Shown here in pieces: positions 24,401 through 36,400 of a DNA stretch of 64,000 bases (position 1 is its first letter; every line of letters begins with the position of its first letter). Under the pieces are notes generated by a model. The model saw nothing but the letters and a program-made list of their open reading frames with translations. It made no database searches and was not told the origin of the DNA. The stretch comes from Cyprinodon diabolis (Eukaryota > Chordata > Actinopteri > Cyprinodontiformes > Cyprinodontidae). The stretch spans positions 29,808,510 through 29,872,509 of the forward strand of contig CM060068.1 in assembly GCA_030533445.1 (NCBI GenBank). The letters run 5' to 3'. A program made the position numbers and the translations under genes.

Positions 24401-27400
24401 GGAATGGGGACTGTCCAGTGGATGCAGAACGGAGGGAATTGTGGGCATATTCAATCCACGGAAGGAATTGGCTCCAGTCCACGGGGTTACTAGACGTGAG
24501 GCAACGGAGGGTGGATTCCAGTTGTTGGTTCATGCGCTCGGTCTGACCATTCGATTGGGGGTGGTAACCTGAGGTGAGAGAAGGTTTGCAGCCGAGCGCA
24601 GAGCAGAAAGCTTTCCATACCTGGGAGATGAATTGAGGACCTCTGTCCTAGAGGATCTCCTGGGGGATGCCGTGAAGCAAAAAATGCTTAATGAGGAGTT
24701 GAGCGGTCTGGAAGGCTGTAGGAAGCTTTCTGAGGGGAACAAGGTGGCAGGACTTCGAAAAACGATCAACTATGGTGAGTATAGTGGACATACCTCGGGA
24801 GACTGGGAGACCGGTGACAAAATCGATGGCGACATGGGACCATGGGCGCGAGGGAACAGGAAGTGGTTGAAGCAGGCCAGAAGGAGGTTGGTGTGAGGCT
24901 TTGTTATGGGCACATGTGGGGCAAGCCAACACATACTCCTTAACGTCTTTGTGGAGAGTGGGCCACCAGAAGCGTCTGGAGATGAGAGCAACTGTCCTAC
25001 TGACTCCTGGATGAGCTGAGAATTTGGCGGCATGCATCCACTGGATAAGACGGGACCTGACAGAAGATGGGACATATGTACGGTTAGATGGGCCGTTACC
25101 TGGGTCGGGTTCAGTGGCCAGAGCTGAATTAATGAGGTCTGTTATCTCCCAGTTGACCACTCCCACTGTACATGATGCCGGAAGGACAGGTTCAGGAGTC
25201 TCAGGATGATCGACGGAGTAGAGACGAGAGAGAGAATCGGGCTTCACGTTCTTGGATCCGGGTCTGTAGGAGATGATTAGGTTGAAGCGAGAGAAGAAAA
25301 TTGACCACCTGGACTGGCGAGGATTAGCCTGTTTAGTTGACTGGATGTAAGCCAGGTTCTTATGGTCAGTCCACACAAGAACCGGGTGCTCAGCTCCTCC
25401 AGCCAATGCCTCCATTCCTCCAACGCCAGTTTGATAGCCAGAAGCTCTCGGTCACCCACATCGTAATTTTGTTCAGCGGAGGAGAGCCTACGGGAGAAGA
25501 AAGCACAAGGGTGTATCTTCTGATCTGAGTCGAGCCTCTGGGATAGGACAGCTCCAACACCAGAATCTGAAGCATCCACCTCTAGGATGAACTGCTTAGT
25601 CGGATCAGGTTGAATTAGGACAGGTGCTCTGGAAAACAAGGATTTTAATTTCTCAAAAGCTGCTTGAGCCTCGGGGGTCCACTGAAATGTGCGTTTAACA
25701 GAAGTCAGGGAGGTTAGTGGAAGGGCGGTCTGGCTGTAGTTTCTAATAAACCGGCGGTAGAAGTTAGCAAATCCTAAAAACCTCTGAAGTTGTTTTCGGT
25801 TCTCTGGAACAGGCCAGTCTAAGACTGCTTTGATCTTGTCCTCAGAAGGTTTTACCTGGCCGCCCTCGAGCACAAACCCCAAAAAGGAGACTGAAGGTTG
25901 ATGAAATTCGCACTTCTCGGCTTTCACGAACAGCTTATTCTCCAGAAGTCTCTGTAAGACAAGTCGGACATGTTTCTTGTGTTCATCAAGGTCCTTGGAG
26001 TAAATGAGAATGTCATCAATGTACACGAAAACAAACACGTTGAGAAAGTCTCTGAGAACATCATTTACTAGGGCCTGGAAGCAGGCTGGAGCGTTAGTTA
26101 GACCAAAGGGCATAACGAGGTATTCGAATTGACCCAAGGGTGTTTTGAAGGCAGTTTTCCATTCATCGCCCTCACGGATCCTAAGGAGATGGTAGGCGTT
26201 TCTTAAATCCAGTTTGGAAAACACTGTAGCACCCTGTACTGGTTCAAAAGCAGAGGCGAGAAGAGGCAGTGGGTATTTGTTTTTAATTGTAATCTGGTTC
26301 AAACCTCGATAGTCTATACAAGGTCTCAGGGAACCATCTTTCTTTCCCACGAAGAAGAAACCGGCGCCCAATGGAGAGGACGAAGGACGAATTATTCCAG
26401 CAGCCAATGATTCGTTGATGTATTTTTCCATAGTTTCTCTTTCGGGTTTGGAAATGTTATACAATCTGCTGCTAGGAAGAGGAGCACCAGGTAAAAGTTC
26501 AATGGCGCAATCGTATGGTCTGTGTGGAGGTAGGGACGTCGCACTGACCTTACTGAAGACTGGGGCTAAGTCATGGTACTCAGAGGGGACAGAAGAAAGG
26601 TCAGGAGAGTCCATCTCCCCCCCACCTCTAGGAGACCCCACCCAGGGGGCAGCAGAACGAAGGCATGTTTCGTGGCACGAAGTGGACCATGATTCCAGGA
26701 GACGTTTAGTCCAGTTAATGTGAGGATTATGCTTCTCCAACCATTCGAACCCGAGAACCAGCGGGGAACATGCAGAGGGAAAAACAAAGAATGTTATTGT
26801 CTCTCGGTGGTTACCTGACAGAAGTAGCTCGAGGGGCTGGGTTTGGTGGGTAACTCGATGGAGTCTTTTTCCGTCAATAGCGGAAACATTGAGAGGCTGA
26901 GAGAGAGGAATGGTTTTAATCTGGAGTTGCTGGACGAGGTTTGAGTCGATGAGATTCCGTTCACAGCCTGAGTCGACGAAAGCAGAAAAAGAAAGACTTT
27001 GATTATCACAGAAAAGTGTGGCAGGTAGTAACAGTCGAGGAGATTTCGTAGTGTTAATTCGGCCCGCCAGACTCCTCAGATCCTCTGGCGGGCCCCGGCT
27101 TTTGACTTTGCCGGGCAGGAGGCGATGAAGTGTCCGCTCTCACAACAGTAGATACATAATTTGCTTAAGAAGCGCCTCTGTCTCTCCTCTGAAGTGAGCC
27201 TGGTGTGTCCCACCTGCATTGGTTCGACCTCCCTTTCGCCAGAATGAGAGGCCTGAACGGGTAATGGTAGAGGCTGGGGTTTAGACCTCTGAATGGGCAA
27301 CTGCTCTGTAGAGGAAGAGCAAACAGTCACGTTATGTGAGGCAGAAGAAAATGTACTCTGCTTCTTAGAACTGTTTCTGGCTCGAATTCGATTATCTAGT

Positions 27401-30400
27401 CTGAGGGAGAGGCGAATTAAATCTTCGAGGGTGGCTGGTTCATCGAGGGTTGCAAGTTCAACTTTAATCTGTTCATTTAACGCCATGAAAAAGGCTCCTT
27501 TCAAGGCGCTTTGGTTCCAACCGGAAGCTGCCGCCTTAACCCGGAAGTTAATTGAAAACTCTGCGACCGAAGAATTTCCCTGTTTAAGGTTGAAAAGGGC
27601 TCTAGAATCAATTGTTTGATCTGTTTCTTGGTTAAAAACCTGGGTAAATTCAGCAATGAAATCAGAGTAGTAGCAATTTAAACTGTCGTCAGCGGCAAAT
27701 CTTGCCTGAGCCCATTCCAAGGCTCTTCCTGTTAACTGAGAGAGAATGAAAGTTATTTTCTTGTGATCCGTGGAAAAACAGCCAGGGGAGTTCTGAAAAA
27801 TCAATCGACATTGAAAAAGAAATCCTTTGCAATCCTTCATGTTGCCAGAAAATCTTTCTGGGAGACTAGGACGGAACTCTGATGACGTCACGGCCTGTGA
27901 CCTCGGAGGTGGGACTGGACCCGGAAATGGTTGTGGTGCAGCATTAGCGCTGTTCAGAAAATTAGCACAACTCTGTAGCATTTGGTTATGAGTTCCTACT
28001 AGATGGTATAACTCACGGAGCGTTTGGGTTTGTCCCTGTAGTTGGGCATCCTGCTCTTCCAAACGACGGGTGAGGTGATCTGCTGGGCCTTGAGTTTGGC
28101 CGCAGTGTTCTGTCATGATGGGTTCACTAAAGGAGACCCAGTTATGCAGAACACCACTGACGGACACAAGGATAAAAAGTTGAACAGTTTATTTAAGCAC
28201 AAAACACACAGAATGTACTGATTCTGGTTCGGGCCTGGATACTGGTTCACCGGAGTCTGCGTGAGAGACAGCACAGTTAGTGACTGCTGACAGGGTTTGA
28301 TTTCCACAGGTTCACTGTTTGTACCTTGAGGGTTCTTGAGGTTTACTTTGGGAGAGTCACTGTTGGTTCTGGAGAAGAGTTTGTCAGCAGAGTCCATTTG
28401 CTGCTTCAGCGTCTCGCGTCTTAGCTTGAACAGACCTTGGCTTAGATTTCCCAGCTCTAGTCCTGAGCTGCTTGGGGGTTCTCTGTGAGTCTTCAGGGTT
28501 TGGCTCAGAGGGTCGGCTCGGCAGGTTAGCTCTTCCAGAGCTTTCACAGAGGAGGCACAGGTTTCCTGGAAAACAGAGACAGTAGTTAGAATCCAGACTG
28601 GATTCAAAGTCATGGAGATTCACTGAGGATCTAGGCTTTAGCGCTGACCAACTGGAACAACACTGCGGCGTTGAGGCATGGTCTGAAGACAGCTTATGTA
28701 GTGGATCCTCTGATGATCTTGACGAGCAGCAGCTGGGCAGGAGGCTCCCTCAGAGGATCCACGGCGGACTCTGCTGGAGAAAGATGGGATTTTCTCCAGC
28801 TCCCAACAGACCGTAATAATGCATTATCAGGGGGCCCTTCTTGTCCAGCAAAACCACATTCATAGACATAAAACATCTTTTTTTTTTACTGCCAGAAAAG
28901 TAAAAGGTAGATATGTGTTTAGATTTTGACCTTTTTAGTTTAGTTATAATTTTGATTTTCTTATAAACAGCTGTTTGACTTAAAATGCCATCTTAAAATA
29001 TTTTTTCACTCTATTTGTTTTGTCTCTTGCTGCCTTTTAATTTTTTTTTAAAAGCTCTATTTACCCCCAGGTAAATGTGATTACATATATATTATTAAAA
29101 TAAATACCCCTGTCCCTAATTTGCAGATCAGGAGAGTGTGCTTATAAATAAATGATTCGCAATAATTTTATTGTAATCTACAGTTGATAATAGCTATGCA
29201 GTGCAGAAAAAAAGAAAAAAAAAGTCTGCAGCATCAAGAACATCACTGGTAAGTTTTCTTATGTACCTTCATCTGAAAACTTCTCAGTTTAGAAGCTGAA
29301 AAATGTAGTTTTTCTGTTTGATTGTACATCAAACAGAAAAACAGGTCAACATAGAAACGCATGACAGAAAAACATGCACACATAAATTCCTGAGGAATTA
29401 GACAGAGATAAGTGGCACATTTTGCAAGGTGTGCAAGGAATCCTCAGAGAATGCTGATGTGCATGAAAAGAACATGCAAACTCAATGCAGAAAGACCCAA
29501 CGCCAGTTGTCAGATCAGGACCTTCTTGATGCAGCCCCACAGGGCATCCGCATGACAGTTATAAGTGAGTGAAAATCCTGAACTGGACATTATGTGCAAA
29601 GTGAAAAGTTTTCAAAATAACAGACTGATTAAAATCAGACCACGAGGACGCTATCTAAAAAACAAACACACCTCAAAATGATGAGTTAGAACAGAGCTTT
29701 AGATCTTTCAGTTTCCATGTTTTCTTCTTAAAGCTCTGCCTTACAGTTAACATTAGTATTACTGACCATAGAAAATTAAGATATTGAATTAAAAGGAAAA
29801 ATCTGTTATTGTAACAGGCTACTAGTATCAACATATCTACTGTAAATCTGAAGTTTACTCTTTGCGAAATGCATGTAACCTCTGTTGATATATAATTAGT
29901 TATTCCATTGAGTCCTGAGTTATTCTAATATCTTGAGTAATTAACTGGACAAATTAACTGCACTGAATAACAAAAAACTGAGAGATGATTGAAGACCGAT
30001 AGGTACTGTATAGGAGCAAGACAAATGAATCAAACATACCCTGGTGACCTGTAGTGGTGATGTTGTAAGCTACAGGTTTACTCCACACCCCGGAGCCATC
30101 TTTGGAGTTAGGCTGAACACCAAATTCATAGACAGTATGTGGCTTCAGATTGTCAATGACTGTATTACTTGTCGGGCAGGTCTGGTAGTTCCACTTCCTG
30201 TGCTTCTCACGGTAGCGAACCGTGTAATGTCTGAACCAAGGAGAGTAAAGAGCAGAACTTTATCAAAGGGTTCACATAAATATTCATCAATTTATTAGAA
30301 ATTTGAGAAGGATTTATTCTAGGGGCCAGTTCAGGTGTGAAACATATGAAGATTTTATTTTCCATCTTCCTTTAAAGTAAAGTTTAATTATCACATTGAA

Positions 30401-33400
30401 GTGCATTCCAAAAGTGGTGTTGTTAAAAATGCCTAGTAACTATTAATACAACGTTATTATTTATTTATGAATTTCTACAACAGTAGGTCACTATGGGAGC
30501 ATATAAAGGCTTTTTGAAACAAATAATGGCCTCCTGTTCACTCATATTTCTGTGCTTACCATAACAAGATCCTGTCACTTAAAACATGACACTGTGCACG
30601 TGTGCAATGAATAAATAAGGTAGACATTTGGAGACAAGGAGGTCCCTAGCAGAGGTGTTAAAAAAGAACAGCGGCAAGTGTTAAAAATCCTCAAAGAATA
30701 ATGTTTACAATAGATAAAACACAAGTGGCACTTGGAATACAGTGTGAATGCTGGTGTACAATGAAATTGGAGCTAAAGGATTGTAAGGTGGTAACTTGAT
30801 GGATACATGAGTACATAATGTCAGCAGATGGCGACGGCGTCCAACAACATTTATGTCTACTGATCACACCCAGTGCAAAAATTATTTTCAGGCTAAAAAG
30901 GACCAAGTTACTATAAGGACAAATGCTTGGCGTATGTGTCTTTATTTTAACATGAAAATATGACTTTTGGTGTGTTATTTTTACAGGCATAGTACGTGAC
31001 AACAGCTCTTCCAGGTGTCCTTTTCAAGCATTTAAATACTCTAGGGATAAAATTATTTAAGTATATTAGACAAATAAAGAATATACTGTGAGTTTAAAAC
31101 AATATGACCACCAAATAAATTAAAGAGTCACAAAATCAATAATGCATCAAATAATTGACATAAAACACAGATACGATTTGCTGAGTGTGTGCACCCCTGC
31201 TGATTCTAATGAAAAGACATAAACAAGAGTTTTATGTGTTGGGGGATCTTCAGAACAAGCATTAGAGCGCCAGTTTGCACCCTGATTTCACCCTACTTTT
31301 CATCACCATGTAACAGCTCAGTCTGCACCAACATTTCTTTCCAGCTTCTCTCTCAGGTATTTGTCCCTTACAGGAGTCAGTTTAGCAACAGGTCAATTAA
31401 TTTCTGCTCTAAAGGTGCCAAGTTTGGCTGAACTGCATAAGGCCTATGCTACAGGGAAAATGGCATTTAATACAAGTTACTGAAATACCAATTTCTATTC
31501 AGAAGGAAAAACAAACTGTCTGTTCTACAGTACAAGTTTGAATGTTAAAAAGCTTTAAACAAAATAGATTATTAATCAAAAGCAAGTATCCTTACTTTAT
31601 ATTATATTATATTTTGCCAAGAAGAATGGGCACAAGGTATATAAAATATTCTTAAAATTAATAAGGTTTTGATGTATCAAAGCATTTTAGTTTTAATTTA
31701 AGCCTAACAATGTTCTTGGTAAGACACAAATGTTTACCCTTTTTTTTATTTATTGTTTTTACTTTGAACACTTCATAGTTCTTCTCCGCTTTGTGTTGGT
31801 CTAAAGAAATGTGTGTTCCAGAGTGAGGCTGTGTTTGTAAACCCTGTATTGTGTCTCAGAAAATTATCAGTAATCACACTCACCCATCTTCTAAACAGTC
31901 ATTCATGATGTTCCCCTCATAGGGGGTTTTTAACAGCGTCCCCCAGGACAGAAGAACCGAGGTGGGCGTCACCGACCCAATGACCAAATGCAAAGGCTTT
32001 TCAATTTCCACTTTACCTAAAAAACAAAAATAATTGGATCACTTTTAAATTCAATTCACTCCTATTTATCTGGTCCAAGTTGAAAATAATTATTTTCATA
32101 CCTTTGCACTGCTTTTTCACCTCGTTGGCTTGGATCGGCTGGACTGCGATGAGGTACTTGGGTTCAGCATCTAAACACAACAGACACATGAGGCCAGTTA
32201 TGAATAAGCTCCTAGGCTCCACAGATGTAGTCATCTTGTGGAGATCAGAACCAGCACCACACATTCTTACCGAACTCAGTCTCGTATGGCTGTCCGTTTT
32301 CTGGCAGTTGAATAAACTGCTTGGAGAACATGCTGCTGCCGTAGCCCAGGATGTAGCCCTCAAGCTTGGTGTCAGTGTTTGGGCGGAGAAACTTCATCAC
32401 GATTGTGTCTCCTTTGGCGCTGATGCGAACTTTCATATTTTGACGTCTCACTGGCAACACAGGAGAGGAAACAATGATTTGTTCAGAGTTAAGTAAATTA
32501 AAGATGACTTGGTTATTTTGAGAACATTCCAGCCTCACTGAGCTGCAAAATGGGATGAAACAAAGTTAAAGCATAGCATCAAATGATACATTGTCATAAT
32601 TTAAAGGTTTACAATTTCTAAATAGTTTAAACAACTTTCTTGGTACTTGTCCTGACAGTGTTAAGAGCTTTCTCGAACCTACCAAGTACTTTCTACTTAG
32701 TACTGAAGTTACAAATTACTTTAAGATAATAATTTTGTAGGAAATTACTATACTATTTTACAGAACTTATATACCTTTCAAAACTCTTTAGGTCTTTTCC
32801 TTGAACTTTTGATAGCTGGGCTGCATTATGAGCGGATTTTAATGGGGTACTGTCTGTGGAATAACTAATCACCAGAGATGGCAAAAGTACTCACTTTCCG
32901 TACTTGAGTAAAAGTACAGATACTTGTGTTAAAAAATACTCTGGTAAAAGTGGAAGTACTGATTAAACTTCTTTACTCAAGTAAAAGTAACAAAGTACAG
33001 GCTTGTAAATTAACTTATAATATAAAAGTAAAAGTAGAAACCACGTTTTTCATGCCGTTGCCTACATTTTAAATGGATGTCTGCCAATAGGACTAGATCT
33101 CCGTTGTGTTCATTTTCAATCATCTCGTCGTCCATACTGCTATGCTAACGCCACCGCTACCAAGCTGCAATGATTTGTCGTGAATGAATACGACGATCTG
33201 TCGATTCATCTTGTAGTGGTGCGTCAAATGCAACGTAGATTCCCATCCAATTAGATTGAATTTGGTATTGATGACGTGAAAAATAATAACGGTAACTCCA
33301 TTGAAATGAATCAAAACTAAAGTAACGAGCCAATTTTTAAAAATGTAAGGAGTAGAAAGTACAGATATTTGTGTAAAAATGTAAGGAGTAGAAGTAAAAA

Positions 33401-36400
33401 GTCGCCATAAAAATAAGTAGTAAAGTAAAAATATCAGAAAAATCTACTTGAGTACAGTAACGAAGTATTTGTACTTCATTACTTCCCATCTCTGCTAATC
33501 ACCCAAACTTTGTTCATACTTTTTGAAAAAGTACAGCACCTACTAACCTCGTGTGCAGCACCTACTAACTTACAGGAAGGTACATAGGTGTTGGCTAAGA
33601 AGGTTAGAAGAAAATTGTTGATAAATCCAAACAAGTTTTTTTTTTCTAAAGCTGCTTAAACAGTCTGGAAAGTAAACTTTAGCTTTCAGAGATGTACGGA
33701 CTTTATTGTGCAGTGAGTGAGAAATTATAAAAGGATCAAAGCTGGATCTTTTTAATATAAATATAGCTGTAGAAATCCATCCATCCATCCATCCATCATC
33801 CATCCATCCATCCATCCATCCATCCATCATCCATCCATCCATCCATCCATCATCCATCCATCCATCCATCATCCATCCATCCATCCATCCATCATCCATC
33901 CATCCATCCATCCATCATCCATCCATCCATCCATCCATCCATCCATCATCCATCCATCCATCCATCCATCATCCATCCATCCATCATCCATCCATCCATC
34001 CATCATCCATCCATCCATCCATCCATCATCCATCCATCCATCCATCATCCATCCATCCATCCATCCATCCATCCATCCATCATCCATCCATCCATCCATC
34101 CATCATCCATCCATCCATCCATCATCCATCCATCCATCCATCCATCATCCATCCATCATCCATCCATCCATCCATCCATCATCCATCCATCCATCCACCA
34201 TCCATCCATCCATCCATCCATCCATCCATCCATCCATCCATCCATCATCCATCCATCCATCCATCATCCATCCATCATCCATCCATCCATCCATCCATCA
34301 TCCATCCATCCATCCATCCACCATCCATCCATCCATCCATCCATCCATCCATCCATCCATCATCCATCCATCCATCCATCCATCCATCCATCCATCCATC
34401 CATCATCCATCCATCCATCCATCATCCATCCATCATCCATCCATCCATCCATCCATCATCCATCCATCCATCCATCCATCCATCCATCATCCATCATCCA
34501 TCCATCCATCCATCATCCATCCATCCATCCATCCATCATCCATCCATCCATCCATCCATCTATCCATCATCCATCCATCCATCCATCCATCATCCATCCA
34601 TCCATCCATCCATCCATCCATCCATCCATCCATCCATCCATCCATCCGCTGATGACCAAAAACGGTTAGCTTGTAAGCCCAAATATTATAACATAATGCA
34701 GCAGTTTTTCATCATTCTAGATGCAGCAGAGGAGTATACAGTCAAATCAGCTGCAAGTTTGAGTTAAATAAGCTTATCTAGTCACATTCATCACTTCGTA
34801 AAACCATCATTCATACTGAGTATCGGCAAAAATAAAAACATTTTTCTTTAAGAATTATCTTGTTTATTTTAGCATCACAATTTAAGATGTGCATGGGATG
34901 AGTTCTGTAGTAAAGCTGATGTTCTGTTTTATACAGGAGCTTCCTTTTTCAGTTGGTATACAGTCATAGAGTATCTACTAATAAGGCATGGAGTGAAAGA
35001 AAAAGTATCACTCTCATTTGGAACTGAGAGCAAATAGCATGAGGTAATACATAGACACAGCATTACATCGCTTTCTGAGGAAAAATGACTTCTACAAAAA
35101 AAGTTCAAATTGAAAGAGTCTGGGGACAAATGTTACACGATGGCCAGAACAAGAGAGTAGATTTGAGATGAACAGAAACCCAGAGATACTTTTTTTGTTC
35201 AAGAAAAACAGAGGACTCTGGATAAAAGCATTCAATATTAATGCAAGAAACTTTTTAATGTCCTGAAGCAGCAAATAGGTCTAAGACTTTGTATAGTGTT
35301 CTAGTTAAAATAAGTCTAAGGATGTGCAAGCCAAGAGTGGCGGAACTGAGTGCAACACAGGGAAACAAGTTGGTTGGAATAATAGCATGATTGGGCACTG
35401 GGTAACAGTTGGACTGGATAGACAGGTGAGTCATTGAGCAGATGGGAACCAGCTGGTAAACACAGGGAGCTGAGACACTAAGAAAAATAAGACACAGGCA
35501 AAGATACACTGTGCACCTAGTAACAGCAGCTTAAGTACTAAATATTTAAATCCAAGAGCAAACAAATATGTCTGGGACTAAAATCTATCAAATTGCAAAG
35601 ATGCAATTTGAAGCAGTTACAGTTTTTACATGTTTTTATTACTTTTTTCACACTGGAGGTGCCTACTTTTTTTAACCGAAATACTTCCTTGTTTACTCAT
35701 TGCGACATGCACAGTATCTTACCTCCAGTGAAGCAGTGTTTTTATCAGAAATATAGACATAAGGGCTTAATTCACCAACACATGTTGCAAAAAGACGATA
35801 TCCTAAGAAGACACAATCATTTTTCAGAAGATCTTTGCATGCAACCGAAGTAAGCCACTTTCCCTTTAACACAACAAATAGCAAATAAAGTCCTAAAGTG
35901 AAGCAAAACACATGTACAAAACACAAAAGTTATGAGATCTGCAAGAACAGGCAGTGTTCCCTTCAAGAGAGCAGACAGGGCAACAGACATGGCAGGATGA
36001 GTCTTAACTCAGCAGAGGGTGAGACCCGACACCAAACTTGCAGCTACTGTTTTTAATCACTACAATGGTAGATTATTAGGAGGGGATTATTCTTTCTTCT
36101 TCACTCTTTATTATTACATTTTGTATAGGATCAGTTGATTGGAACTGCATTTAATGTTGTATATGCTAGGTTATTAGAGTTATTTCAAAACAGAGAGAAA
36201 GCAAACTAGCATTGCAGCAAACACCTCACTGTGCAAAAATCCTAAATACAGCAGAGTTGGATGTTTACAAAAGATTTTTTGTGGCCTTTTGTGAGTGTTG
36301 TTTTTCTCTTGCATAAAAGAGTGAGCAGCTGTTATACTTGACATTAGCCAAACTTTGAAATTTGTGGAATGAAGAAAAAAGTCTACGTGTAAAACCAAGC

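Larger units (their letters stand above)
28111..28808 (-). repeat. 5' LTR of the gypsy element (698 bp)
   Basis: Minus-strand order: U3 from 28808; TATA-like TACATAA at 28700-28694; predicted RNA start near 28669, 31 bases downstream; AATAAA at 28193-28188; end TGACA at 28111. By eye it differs from the other LTR by three substitutions and one 20-bp indel (about 28750-28770, present here only). Confidence 0.88.
23072..28813 (-). mobile_element. Tf1/sushi-like Ty3/gypsy LTR retrotransposon, nearly complete
   Basis: Two LTRs (23077-23754 and 28111-28808) enclose gag and pol on the minus strand. Both ends are flanked by GACCG (23072-23076, 28809-28813), a perfect 5-bp target duplication. LTRs start TG and end CA on each strand. 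Order on the minus strand: 5' LTR, primer site, gag, protease, RT, RNase H, integrase, chromodomain, polypurine tract, 3' LTR. The chromodomain and possible self-priming place it with Tf1/sushi chromoviruses. pol has one frameshift and one nonsense codon, so this copy is defective. It lies in abi3bp intron 5 in the same orientation as the gene. Confidence 0.9.

Noticed and set aside
23350..24454. Other long frames across the 3' LTR and integrase region
   Set aside because: Alternative-frame shadows of LTR and pol; no recognised motif, and the true pol frame shows conserved domains.
33570..34099. Open frames of Met-Asp-Gly-Trp repeats
   Set aside because: Translation of the GATG tandem array; tetranucleotide repeats without stops give such frames by default.
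33775..34647. Tail of a Rex3-type LINE (GATG repeats) as the source of the array
   Set aside because: The sequence next to the array shows none of the Rex3-like 3' body seen at 5424-5745.
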